Source of the DNA: Aquimarina mycalae
GTDB lineage: Bacteria > Bacteroidota > Bacteroidia > Flavobacteriales > Flavobacteriaceae
DNA length: 64,000 nucleotides
Reading direction: 5' to 3'
NCBI RefSeq assembly: GCF_029906345.1
Contig: NZ_JARYGY010000001.1
Location: 656,851 to 720,850, forward strand
Shown here: one piece after another, positions 16,891-25,111 of the stretch
Layout of the letters: each line of letters begins with the position of its first letter
Position numbering within the stretch: position 1 is the stretch's first letter
Notes under the pieces: model-generated
What the model was told of the DNA's origin: nothing
The model's database searches: none
Seen by the model: the letters and a program-made list of their open reading frames with translations, nothing else
Program-made: the position numbers and the translations under genes

Positions 16891-17886
16891 ATGAAGAATT
16901 TATTAAACAGATTAATCAATCACGAAACCATTTCTAAAGAAGAAGCCAAACAGGTTTTGGTAAATATATCCAAAGGAGATTATAATCAAAGCCAGATTGC
17001 ATCATTCCTTACCGTATATATGATGCGTAGTATCACTGTAGAAGAGTTGGAAGGTTTTAGAGATGCTTTATTAGAACTATGTGTAGCTATAGATCTTCAA
17101 GAATATAACCCCATAGATCTTTGCGGTACTGGTGGAGATGGAAAAGATACCTTTAATATCTCTACACTTTCTTCTTTTGTCTCGGCAGGTGCTGGGATCA
17201 AAGTTACTAAACATGGTAACTATGGTGTTTCATCCAAGTGCGGAAGTTCTAATGTTATGGAACATTTAGGTATTAAATTTAGTAATGATAAAGATTTTCT
17301 AAAACGTAGTATCGACGAAGCTGGAATTTGTGTATTGCATGCTCCCCTATTTCATCCTGCCATGAAAAACGTAGCGCCAATTAGAAGAGAATTAGGAGTC
17401 AAAACATTTTTCAATATGCTAGGTCCAATGGTAAATCCTGCATTTCCTAAAAATCAAATAGTGGGTGTTTTTAATTTAGAATTGGCTAGGATGTACGGTT
17501 ATTTATATCAAAACACAGATAAAAATTTTACCATTATTCATGCATTAGATGGTTATGATGAAATATCCCTTACAGGAAACACCAAAACCATTTCTAACAA
17601 CACTGAAGGGATGTTGACACCTCAGGATTTTGGAGTAAAAGCGTTAAAAATGGAAGAAATAGTAGGTGGAGACTCCATCGAAGATTCAGCTGCGATTTTC
17701 ATGAATATCCTAAGTGGTAAAGGTACCCAGGCACAAAATAATGTAGTTTGTGCTAATGCAGGAATGGCGATTGCAACAGTAGAAAACCTCTCTCCAATTC
17801 AAGGGTTCGAAAAAGCAAAAGAATCGTTACTTTCTGGCAAAGGGCTAATAGCACTGAATAAAGTACAGGAACTTAGCAAAGCATAA
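16891..17886 (+). CDS. trpD: Anthranilate phosphoribosyltransferase
   Basis: A 331-residue enzyme that transfers phosphoribose from PRPP to anthranilate. The PRPP glycine loop reads CGTGGDGKDTFNIS, followed by KHGNYGVSSKCGSSNVMEHLG. The anthranilate site shows HPAMKNVAPIRRELGVKTFFNMLGPMVNP. It starts 2 bases after trpG and is followed after 9 bases by an unrecognised gene instead of trpC. Confidence 0.97.
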   Translation: MKNLLNRLINHETISKEEAKQVLVNISKGDYNQSQIASFLTVYMMRSITVEELEGFRDALLELCVAIDLQEYNPIDLCGTGGDGKDTFNISTLSSFVSAGAGIKVTKHGNYGVSSKCGSSNVMEHLGIKFSNDKDFLKRSIDEAGICVLHAPLFHPAMKNVAPIRRELGVKTFFNMLGPMVNPAFPKNQIVGVFNLELARMYGYLYQNTDKNFTIIHALDGYDEISLTGNTKTISNNTEGMLTPQDFGVKALKMEEIVGGDSIEDSAAIFMNILSGKGTQAQNNVVCANAGMAIATVENLSPIQGFEKAKESLLSGKGLIALNKVQELSKA

Positions 17887-17895
17887 ACACTGGAT

Positions 17896-18417
17896 ATGAC
17901 TGTAGAAACCTATACAATAGAAGGATACCCTGAAAAAGAAACAGGATTACTCATTGCAGAAAATGATCAATGGATATTAGTAAAACACATACCTGTTGAT
18001 TATGTTATTGATGGGTATAGATTATATAAAAAGAAATATATAGAAAAAAGGAAATCAAAAGCTAAACAAGAAAAAATTGCTAGAGTTCTTAGATTAAAAA
18101 ACATCACAATAGAAAAACCAACAAACTTCAATTTTGGTAATGAGCTAGACATCTTAAAATGGAGCGAAAAAACCTATGGATTGTTTGAGTTTCAGGATCA
18201 CGAATCTGAACTTTTCTATGGAAAATTAAATGCTACAGAAGATCACCGTTTTATCATAGATATGATTAAAGTTAATGGTAAAATAGAACCTGATTACGAT
18301 TATGAATTCATAACAGAAGAAATACAAATCATTGGATTCGAGTCTGACTATTTTGAATCCGTTCGTTTATTAATGAACGATGAACTAAAAGGAGCTCCTC
18401 AATTAAAGAAAGTGTAA
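17896..18417 (+). CDS. Uncharacterised 173-residue protein inside the trp operon
   Basis: I do not recognise a family. The protein has no signal peptide or membrane helix, so it is probably cytoplasmic. It is beta-rich and charged. Two segments look like copies of one unit: GLLIAENDQWILVKHIPVD (about 17-35) and YGKLNATEDHRFIIDMIKVN (about 112-131), each followed by a D/G-Y-rich strand. A basic stretch (KKKYIEKRKSKAKQEKIARV, about 48-67) separates them. This suggests tandem small beta-barrels, but that is inference. It sits 9 bases after trpD and its stop shares a base with the trpC start (TAATG), so it is tightly co-translated with pathway enzymes. Confidence 0.85.
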   Translation: MTVETYTIEGYPEKETGLLIAENDQWILVKHIPVDYVIDGYRLYKKKYIEKRKSKAKQEKIARVLRLKNITIEKPTNFNFGNELDILKWSEKTYGLFEFQDHESELFYGKLNATEDHRFIIDMIKVNGKIEPDYDYEFITEEIQIIGFESDYFESVRLLMNDELKGAPQLKKV

Positions 18418-19202
18418 TGAACATACTAGATAAAATAATAGCGGATAAATATAAGGAAGTAGCTCTAAAAAAGAGCATAATCCCTATTACTCAATTAGAG
18501 AATTCGATCTTGTTTGATCGTGAAACAAACTCATTAGCTACTGCGTTACGTAACAGTAACACAGGAATAATTGCTGAGCATAAAAGAAGATCGCCTTCAA
18601 AATCGGTTATCAATCAAAAAGTAAGTGTACAAGATGTAGCTACAGGCTATCAAACAGCTGGAGTCTGCGGTATGTCTGTGTTAACTGATGGAAAATACTT
18701 TGGTGGGTCCTTAGATGATCTCTTATTAGCCAGAGCTTCGGTTGCAATGCCTTTGCTTCGCAAAGAATTCATCATTGATGAATATCAATTATTAGAAGCT
18801 AAAGCATACGGTGCCGATGTTATATTATTAATAGCTGCTGTATTATCAAAAGATCAAATCAAATCTTTGTCAGAATTTGCCAAAAGCATATCATTAGATG
18901 TATTACTAGAAGTACATAATCTTGAAGAATTGCAAAAATCAATTATGCCATCTTTGGATATGTTAGGAGTAAATAATAGAAATCTCAAAACTTTTGAAGT
19001 AAGTACCGATATTAGTAAAGAGTTAAGCAAACATATTCCTAACGATTTTGTAAAAGTTTCTGAAAGCGGTATCAGTAGTATTGAAGCCATACGTGATTTA
19101 CAACAATACGATTATAAAGGCTTTTTGATCGGTGAAAATTTCATGAAAACAGAAAATCCAGGTGCCAATGCTATAGAATTCATAAAAGCCCTACAAAGAT
19201 GA
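18417..19202 (+). CDS. trpC: Indole-3-glycerol phosphate synthase
   Basis: A 261-residue TIM-barrel enzyme that closes the indole ring of CdRP. Active-site residues seen are Glu54 and Lys56 (AEHKRRSPSK), the LLRKEFIIDEYQL loop, and SESGISS. It is separate from TrpF, unlike the fused E. coli enzyme. It overlaps the upstream unknown gene by 1 base and trpF by 4 bases (ATGA). Confidence 0.97.
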   Translation: MNILDKIIADKYKEVALKKSIIPITQLENSILFDRETNSLATALRNSNTGIIAEHKRRSPSKSVINQKVSVQDVATGYQTAGVCGMSVLTDGKYFGGSLDDLLLARASVAMPLLRKEFIIDEYQLLEAKAYGADVILLIAAVLSKDQIKSLSEFAKSISLDVLLEVHNLEELQKSIMPSLDMLGVNNRNLKTFEVSTDISKELSKHIPNDFVKVSESGISSIEAIRDLQQYDYKGFLIGENFMKTENPGANAIEFIKALQR

Positions 19203-19849
19203 AACTAAAGGTATGTGGGATGAAATATCAGGAAAACATTGAAGCTGTATCAGCGTTAAATCCAGATTATCTAGGATTCATTTTTTATGAAAAATCTCCT
19301 CGAAATTTTGATACTATAATTCCACAGATACCTGATGGTATTAAAAAAACAGGAGTCTTTGTTGATGCTTCAATTGATTTTATTTTGGAAAAAGTAAAAA
19401 AATACAATTTCAAAGCGATACAATTACACGGAAATGAATCCCACAAGTTTTGCATAGCATTAAAAACAGCATTAAATCACCATGCTGAACTTACTGAAAT
19501 AGAGGTGTTCAAAGTATTCTCGATTAAAGATCAATTTGATTTTGAAATATTAAAACCATATGAAGGAATTGTCGATTACTTTCTTTTTGACACAAAAGGA
19601 AAAGCAAAAGGCGGTAATGGATATACCTTTGATTGGAATGTATTGCAAAACTATGATACTACCACTCCATTTATATTAAGTGGTGGAATAGGTATAGAAG
19701 AAGTTGAAAAAATAAATGCTATTCTGGAAACAGATTTACCCATATATGCTATTGATGTGAATAGTAAATTTGAGATTGAACCAGGATTAAAAGACATAGA
19801 AAAATTAAAGCAGTTTAAAAACAAAATACACGCTACAAAAGAGAATTAA
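19199..19849 (+). CDS. trpF: Phosphoribosylanthranilate isomerase
   Basis: A 216-residue TIM-barrel enzyme converting PRA to CdRP. The catalytic Cys6 is in LKVCGMKYQENIEAV and the general-acid region is KKTGVFVDAS. The phosphate loops FILSGGIG and AIDVNSKFEIEPGLKD (instead of the common D-SGVE) close the barrel. It overlaps trpC by 4 bases and precedes trpB by 10. Confidence 0.95.
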   Translation: MKLKVCGMKYQENIEAVSALNPDYLGFIFYEKSPRNFDTIIPQIPDGIKKTGVFVDASIDFILEKVKKYNFKAIQLHGNESHKFCIALKTALNHHAELTEIEVFKVFSIKDQFDFEILKPYEGIVDYFLFDTKGKAKGGNGYTFDWNVLQNYDTTTPFILSGGIGIEEVEKINAILETDLPIYAIDVNSKFEIEPGLKDIEKLKQFKNKIHATKEN

Positions 19850-19859
19850 AAAATATAAA

Positions 19860-21041
19860 ATGAGTTATCAAGTAAACGAAAAAGGATATTATGGTGATTT
19901 TGGTGGAGCCTACATTCCTGAAATGTTATATCCTAATGTAGAAGAATTGCGATCTACATATCTGGACATTATGAATGAACCTTCTTTTAAAGAAGAATTC
20001 GATCAACTATTAAAAGATTATGTCGGACGCCCTTCACCTTTATATTATGCTAAACGTCTTTCTGAAAAACACAACACAAAAGTATACCTAAAGCGAGAAG
20101 ATCTTAATCATACTGGCGCTCATAAAGTAAACAATACCATCGGACAAATTCTTGTTGCTAAAAAACTAGGTAAAAACAGAATTATTGCAGAAACAGGAGC
20201 GGGACAACACGGAGTTGCAACTGCTACAGTTTGTGCACTTATGGGAATCCAATGTATTGTATATATGGGAGAGATTGACATCAAACGTCAAGCTCCTAAT
20301 GTAGCCCGCATGAAAATGTTAGGTGCCGAAGTAAGACCAGCTACATCAGGAAGCAAAACCTTGAAAGATGCTACTAATGAAGCAATTAGAGATTGGATTA
20401 ATAATCCTGTAGATACACATTATATCATTGGTTCTGCTATTGGACCACATCCTTACCCTGATATGGTGACAAGGTTTCAATCTATTATTTCTGAAGAAAT
20501 CAAATGGCAATTAAACGAGAAAGAAGGTCGGGAATATCCAGATTACGTAGTAGCATGTATAGGAGGCGGAAGCAACGCTGCTGGTACTTATTACCATTTC
20601 TTAGAGGAACCAAGTGTAGGAATTATTGCGGTAGAAGCCGCAGGAAAAGGTGTGCATAGTGGAGAAAGTGCTGCTACTTCCCAACTTGGTAAAGAAGGCA
20701 TTATTCATGGATGCAAAACCTTATTGATGCAAACACCAGATGGTCAGATCACAGAACCTTATTCTATTTCTGCAGGATTAGATTATCCTGGAGTAGGGCC
20801 ATTGCATTCTCATTTGTATAAAACAGGACGCGGAGAATTCTATTCTGTAACAGATGAAGATGCGATGACCGCAGGATTAGAATTATCGCAATTGGAAGGT
20901 ATAATTCCAGCCATTGAATCTTCACATGCATTAGCAATATTTAATGATAAGAAGTTCAAGCCTGATGATATTGTAGTAATCAGCCTTTCTGGACGCGGAG
21001 ATAAAGATCTGAATACTTATATCGATTACTTTAAATTGTAA
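19860..21041 (+). CDS. trpB: Tryptophan synthase beta chain
   Basis: A 393-residue PLP enzyme that joins indole and serine. The PLP lysine is Lys89 in DLNHTGAHKVNN, the phosphate loop is CIGGGSNAAG, and the substrate loop is ETGAGQHG. It is the standard TrpB1 length and interacts with TrpA. Unusually, trpA does not follow directly: a palindrome-flanked GIY-YIG gene lies between. Confidence 0.98.
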   Translation: MSYQVNEKGYYGDFGGAYIPEMLYPNVEELRSTYLDIMNEPSFKEEFDQLLKDYVGRPSPLYYAKRLSEKHNTKVYLKREDLNHTGAHKVNNTIGQILVAKKLGKNRIIAETGAGQHGVATATVCALMGIQCIVYMGEIDIKRQAPNVARMKMLGAEVRPATSGSKTLKDATNEAIRDWINNPVDTHYIIGSAIGPHPYPDMVTRFQSIISEEIKWQLNEKEGREYPDYVVACIGGGSNAAGTYYHFLEEPSVGIIAVEAAGKGVHSGESAATSQLGKEGIIHGCKTLLMQTPDGQITEPYSISAGLDYPGVGPLHSHLYKTGRGEFYSVTDEDAMTAGLELSQLEGIIPAIESSHALAIFNDKKFKPDDIVVISLSGRGDKDLNTYIDYFKL

Positions 21042-21064
21042 AAACTAAACTTAGCAACAAAACC

Positions 21065-21096
21065 TTGTCATTCCATCGTAGGCTGGAATCCAGAAT
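21065..21096 (+). repeat. Left REP-like palindrome flanking the GIY-YIG gene
   Basis: This 32-base element starts TTGTCATTCC and contains CGTAGGCTGG. It is an inverted copy of the element at 21414-21445: 25 of the first 28 bases match after reverse complementing. It forms its own hairpin, ATTCCA/TGGAAT. Where the other copy has C-G in the stem this copy has T-A, a compensatory change that keeps the hairpin. Confidence 0.85.
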
Positions 21097-21104
21097 AAAA
21101 ATAA

Positions 21105-21407
21105 ATGTTAAAACCAGAACATCAATATGCTGTATACATTCTTTCAAACAAGAAAAACGGAACACTATACATAGGGATGACTAATAATCTGGAAAGAAGA
21201 GTTTTTGAGCATAAAAACAAACAAATTGATGGGTTTACAAAAAAGTATAACCTGAATACATTGGTTTATTTTGAAACTCATAAGTATGTAAATCATGTGA
21301 TTATAAGAGAAAAAAGATTGAAAACTTGGAAAAGACAATGGAAAATTAATCTTATCGAAAAAGACAATCCCTCTTGGAATGATCTGGCTTCAGATTGGTA
21401 TGATTAA
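21105..21407 (+). CDS. Small GIY-YIG nuclease-family protein, inserted between trpB and trpA
   Basis: A 100-residue single-domain GIY-YIG protein of the YhbQ/UvrC-like group. Motif residues are Tyr11 (AVYIL), Tyr22-Ile-Gly24 (LYIGMTNN), Arg32 and His36 (LERRVFEH) and Glu69 (IREKRLK), so the catalytic set looks complete. The family-typical tail NPSWNDLASDWY is present. It starts 63 bases after trpB and ends 91 bases before trpA, and is bracketed by inverted palindromes. Its function has nothing evident to do with tryptophan. The arrangement suggests a mobile or domesticated nuclease unit that spreads with its flanking repeats. Confidence 0.9.
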   Translation: MLKPEHQYAVYILSNKKNGTLYIGMTNNLERRVFEHKNKQIDGFTKKYNLNTLVYFETHKYVNHVIIREKRLKTWKRQWKINLIEKDNPSWNDLASDWYD

Positions 21408-21413
21408 ATACAC

Positions 21414-21445
21414 AGAATGGATCCCAGCCTACGCTGGGATGACAA
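21414..21445 (-). repeat. Right REP-like palindrome flanking the GIY-YIG gene
   Basis: The element contains the perfect hairpin ATCCCAGC-CTAC-GCTGGGAT (21420-21439) followed by GACAA. It begins 7 bases after the GIY-YIG stop and is inverted relative to the copy at 21065. Together the two copies define a unit of about 381 bases. The sequence resembles palindromic repeats scattered in many genomes, but no further copy is visible in this window. Confidence 0.85.
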
Positions 21446-21498
21446 AAAAATATAATAAAAAAAACTTCTCCCTTGGGAAATGAAAAATAAATTTTTCT

Positions 21499-22260
21499 AT
21501 GAACAGAATCAACACTGCATTAGCACAAAACAAAAAATTACTATCCATCTATTTCACTGCAGGATATCCTTCACTTCATGATACAAAAAACATCATTCAG
21601 CGTTTAGAAAAAAGTGGAGTAGATATGATAGAAATCGGATTGCCATTTAGTGATCCTTTAGCCGATGGCCCTACTATCCAGGAAAGCTCTACAACTGCTT
21701 TAAAAAATGGAATGACCACTAGATTACTTTTTGAACAACTAGAAGATATCAGAGAATCAGTTAAAATTCCCTTAATTATTATGGGGTATTTTAATCCAAT
21801 GATGCAATACGGTATTGAAGCCTTTTGTGCTAAATGTCAAGAAATAGGCATTGATGGACTAATTATACCAGACCTTCCAGTGGCAGAATATCACGAGCAT
21901 TATCAAGAGACTTTTGAAAAATATGGATTAATTAATGTTTTTCTAATCACTCCGCAAACTTCTGATGAACGAATCCGATTTATTGACAGTGTTTCGAATG
22001 GGTTTATTTATATGGTAAGTTCTGCTAGTGTGACTGGATCTACCTCAGGATTCGGGAATACTCAAGAATCTTATTTTAACAGAATTAAAGACCTAGATTT
22101 AAAAAACCCACAAATTGTTGGTTTTGGTATCAGCAATAGTGAAACGTTTACGCAAGCAACTAACACTGCTAAAGGTGCTATTATCGGATCGGCGTTTATT
22201 AAACACCTAACTCATAAAGGAGTGAATACTATTGAAGATTTTGTAAAAGAAATACGGTAA
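21499..22260 (+). CDS. trpA: Tryptophan synthase alpha chain
   Basis: A 253-residue TIM-barrel enzyme that cleaves indole-3-glycerol phosphate and passes indole to TrpB. The catalytic Glu45 and Asp56 are visible in MIEIGLPFSDPLADGPT; the phosphate loops GFGISNSE and GAIIGSAF follow the family. It is the last biosynthetic gene of the operon, separated from trpB by 457 bases because of the GIY-YIG unit. Translation therefore depends on its own initiation site. Confidence 0.97.
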   Translation: MNRINTALAQNKKLLSIYFTAGYPSLHDTKNIIQRLEKSGVDMIEIGLPFSDPLADGPTIQESSTTALKNGMTTRLLFEQLEDIRESVKIPLIIMGYFNPMMQYGIEAFCAKCQEIGIDGLIIPDLPVAEYHEHYQETFEKYGLINVFLITPQTSDERIRFIDSVSNGFIYMVSSASVTGSTSGFGNTQESYFNRIKDLDLKNPQIVGFGISNSETFTQATNTAKGAIIGSAFIKHLTHKGVNTIEDFVKEIR

Positions 22261-22325
22261 CCTTGTTACAATTTGATATTAAAATTAATTGTATTAGAAT
22301 ACATTAGACATTTAGATTTATTACT

Positions 22326-22604
22326 ATGATCTCAATCTTACTGATAAGCTTTATATCCATTCCATTAATAATTGCAGTAATTATCATTATTGTTTTTATC
22401 AAGTGGTTGAAGCCAGACTTTTTACAGTTTAAAAAAAGTATCAAACAAAAACCAGAAGGGTTACTTGATGTAGACGATCGCTATAATGTGACTAAAGTTG
22501 AAAGGGAAAAAGAATTAAACTTCTTACTAGAAAAAATCAACAAACAAGGTATTGATAAACTTACCAAAACAGAAAAAGAAAGATTAGAAGAGCTATCTAA
22601 ATAA
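22326..22604 (+). CDS. Small single-pass membrane protein
   Basis: A 92-residue protein with one N-terminal transmembrane helix (about 3-27) followed by a charged cytoplasmic tail. The tail (VEREKELNFLLEKINKQG, then LTKTEKERLEELS) looks like the helical tail found at the C-terminus of Bacteroidota rhomboid proteases (DUF6576-like), but without the protease. It follows trpA by 65 bases on the same strand and may be co-transcribed. The role is unknown. Confidence 0.75.
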   Translation: MISILLISFISIPLIIAVIIIIVFIKWLKPDFLQFKKSIKQKPEGLLDVDDRYNVTKVEREKELNFLLEKINKQGIDKLTKTEKERLEELSK

Positions 22605-22609
22605 AAGTA

Positions 22610-23872
22610 TTATTCTTTGGTGAATAAATTATCTAAGAATTTCTCTAATTTTTCTTTTTTTAATTGCTGAACATTAAGTTTTAGTTTCGTTATAAAACCA
22701 TACGAATCCCCTTCTACACCCATAGATCCAGAAATGTATAGCTCATTTTTTGCTCCTAACCGTATTTTATTTAGGTTACTAATGGGATACTTCAGAAAGA
22801 CTGAGGCTATACCATTGACACCATAGTCGGTATCAATATCACCGTTACTTAATAGCTTTTTAATCAATATTTCCAGCTCACTATCTAGACTTGTAGAAAT
22901 TATAAATACTTCTCCTTCTTTATTCACTACAAAATCGGTGTTGTAAATATCCGCATCAAACCCCATTTCTCCAGAATCAAAAAAAGAGGTATCCAGATTA
23001 CCTTTCGCGCCATATTTACGGATACGATACACACCTTCAGAAGCATTTTCTATTTGAGATGTAAATAGTTCTGAATTGGATAGAACGATATGATCAAAGG
23101 ATTGATAATCTTCTTCGATAGTAAGACAATACAAGTTATTAGATGCCATTTGATCACTATCAAACCCTGCGAGATAAGTTGATTGTTCTTGTCCATTATC
23201 TACTGATTCAGAATATCCAAGTAACAAATAATCATCCTCCATTGCAGAACAATTCAATGTAAAATGATGATCATCATATAGGCTAGATGATAAGGTCTCT
23301 CCTATATCTGAAAGTTTAAGGATTGCTATTTTTTCCTTTTTATTCGAAGTATTAAAACCTTGTACTTTGGCGACAACAATTATTTCGTTGCTAGAAGATG
23401 CATAAATATATTGGCCATAATTATCATCTAGATTATTTAATATGTTCTTTTTATAAACTCCATGCCGTCCAAATCCATGGTTAACACTTCCATCTTCATA
23501 AAATCCGTTTATAGAAATCATCCAGCTATGTCCATTCCAGAAATTGGATAACACTAAAACACTTCCTCCTGATTTGGTACTAAGCCCTACAGGAATACTA
23601 TTTTGATTATTTAAATTACTCGAAGTTATATCAAATTTAATATCCCTTTTACCATTTTTATGCAGACGCACCAGATTTCTTTTAGCATCAGATTCATAAA
23701 GAACATTGATTTTATTTTCTTCTATAACCTCAAAATCAACAATATGAGAAGAAACCATTCCTAGTTCTTTAAACAACAACAATCCGTTTCTAGAAAAATC
23801 AGTATCTATTTGCTGAGCATAACCACTTGTAAGCAGACAATAAGAAAAAATAAGTACGTGGTACATTCTCAT
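22610..23872 (-). CDS. Secreted protein with delta-60-type repeats
   Basis: A 420-residue exported protein. The signal peptide ends near residue 20 (SGYAQQ); initiation at the first or the third codon (both Met) is possible. At least three segments carry the delta-60 pattern of D-x-D/S-F-x-x-x-G-x: DTDFSRNGLLLF, LDTSFFDSGEMGF and DIDTDYGVNGIASV. Such repeats build beta-propeller-like folds in secreted proteins. The remainder is beta-rich with no catalytic motif. The gene converges on the small membrane protein, with only 5 bases between the stops, and has no partner. Confidence 0.8.
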   Translation of the reverse strand: MRMYHVLIFSYCLLTSGYAQQIDTDFSRNGLLLFKELGMVSSHIVDFEVIEENKINVLYESDAKRNLVRLHKNGKRDIKFDITSSNLNNQNSIPVGLSTKSGGSVLVLSNFWNGHSWMISINGFYEDGSVNHGFGRHGVYKKNILNNLDDNYGQYIYASSSNEIIVVAKVQGFNTSNKKEKIAILKLSDIGETLSSSLYDDHHFTLNCSAMEDDYLLLGYSESVDNGQEQSTYLAGFDSDQMASNNLYCLTIEEDYQSFDHIVLSNSELFTSQIENASEGVYRIRKYGAKGNLDTSFFDSGEMGFDADIYNTDFVVNKEGEVFIISTSLDSELEILIKKLLSNGDIDTDYGVNGIASVFLKYPISNLNKIRLGAKNELYISGSMGVEGDSYGFITKLKLNVQQLKKEKLEKFLDNLFTKE

Positions 23873-24082
23873 AACGAAATATCGTAGTAACTTTGTTTAG
23901 TCACCTTCGCTAAAGAGGTATATTCAGAAAAGAAGATTAGGGGTGTAAAATAAACCTATACAATTAGTTTTAAGTAATTAGTTTATTTTTAATCAGCATC
24001 AAAAAAAAGAATTAATACATTATAATGCAAGATTTTTCTTAATAATAAAAAATTAATTTTATTAAGACTAAAACAAAACCAA

Positions 24083-24664
24083 ATGAATAAACAGATCATA
24101 TTTTTACTTATACTTCTACTATCCTCAACTATTTTTGCTCAGGAAGGCTTCTACAGTAAACTGTCTGATGCAGGCTTATCATTAACTAAACAAAATGTAA
24201 CCTACGATCCTGCGTACTTTTCTATAGGGTATCCTAATGGCGATGTACCAAGTAATAAAGGAGTATGTACCGATGTAGTCATCAGGGCCTATCGAAAATT
24301 AAATATTGACCTACAGAAAGAGGTACATTTGGATATGAAGTCTAATTTTGGTTTATATCCTAAAAATTGGGGGTTATCTAAAACGGATAGAAATATTGAT
24401 CATAGAAGAGTACCTAATCTTATGAAGTTCTTTTCGAGGTTCGGAACTGTAAAATCTATTACCAATAAACCTCAGGATTACGTTCCTGGAGATATTGTAT
24501 GCTGGAGTTTAGGAGGCGGACTTACGCACATTGGCTTGGTAGTCAATAAAAAATCTAAAGATCAGCAACGGTATTTAATTGTACATAATATTGGCAGCGG
24601 ACAGGTATTAGCAGATTGTTTGTTTGACTTTAAAATTATCGGACATTACAGTTATAAAAAATAA
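24083..24664 (+). CDS. DUF1287-family secreted protein
   Basis: A 193-residue protein with a signal peptide (cleavage after FAQ, about 20) and a DUF1287 domain (PF06940), an NlpC/P60-like fold. Likely catalytic residues are Cys in NKGVCTDVVIRAYR and His in GGLTHIGLVV, followed by YLIVHNIGSG. The segment YPKNWG, then DHRRVPNLMKFF, is typical of the family. It probably acts in the periplasm on the cell wall or a peptide, but no member I know of is firmly characterised. It stands alone between minus-strand genes. Confidence 0.88.
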   Translation: MNKQIIFLLILLLSSTIFAQEGFYSKLSDAGLSLTKQNVTYDPAYFSIGYPNGDVPSNKGVCTDVVIRAYRKLNIDLQKEVHLDMKSNFGLYPKNWGLSKTDRNIDHRRVPNLMKFFSRFGTVKSITNKPQDYVPGDIVCWSLGGGLTHIGLVVNKKSKDQQRYLIVHNIGSGQVLADCLFDFKIIGHYSYKK

Positions 24665-24700
24665 TCCTAAAAATATGGCGCCATTAATTCTTAGGATTAT
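24661..24700 (+). terminator. Hairpin at the end of the DUF1287 gene
   Basis: ATAATCCTAA (24661-24670) pairs perfectly with TTAGGATTAT (24691-24700), and the centre holds the palindrome ATGGCGCCAT (24675-24684). The left arm includes the stop codon. There is no good T-run, so termination is only probable. Confidence 0.5.
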
Positions 24701-24732
24701 CTTCTCTTGGTATCATTTTACCACCTAATTGA

Positions 24733-24948
24733 TTAGCATAATGACCAATCCAGATTTAAGGTTTCATCTTCTCCTACTTTTTCTGTTTTATATTGGATTG
24801 AATCAGGAATGTCTGTTTTAGGAATATGTACGTGAACGATGAAATTTTCATTAGGATATTTATCGATCTGTTGTAGCGCTATCGTCAAATCATTCTCTGT
24901 TTTAACTTCTAACCTGGTACCTCTAAAAGGATTTGGATTGACCAGCAT
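24733..24948 (-). CDS. Doubtful short ORF, possibly a gene remnant
   Basis: A 71-codon frame with an acidic, soluble product that I do not recognise (contains FRGTRLEVKTEND and FIVHVHIPKTDIP). The frame is open for 21 more codons upstream of its ATG and is then closed by a TGA. The composition looks protein-like rather than random. No signal peptide, no clear ribosome site and no operon partner. It may be the tail of a decayed gene. The rest of 24701-25111 holds nothing I can name. Confidence 0.3.
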   Translation of the reverse strand: MLVNPNPFRGTRLEVKTENDLTIALQQIDKYPNENFIVHVHIPKTDIPDSIQYKTEKVGEDETLNLDWSLC

Positions 24949-25111
24949 CTGTTCGATACCAAATAGGGGTTTACACGGGAAATCAAGGGAAAATACTGTA
25001 TGAAAACATCAAGTTTTAAAATTTCAGGAAAGTGATATTATCTAAAGTGGTCCTTTTTATGGAGAAACTTTAACCAATACCTTATAGAGGAGATTATATT
25101 ATAGAAAATAA

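Noticed and set aside
24675..24684. ATGGCGCCAT as an operator
   Set aside because: It lies in the loop of a larger hairpin right at a stop codon and is better read as part of a terminator-like structure.
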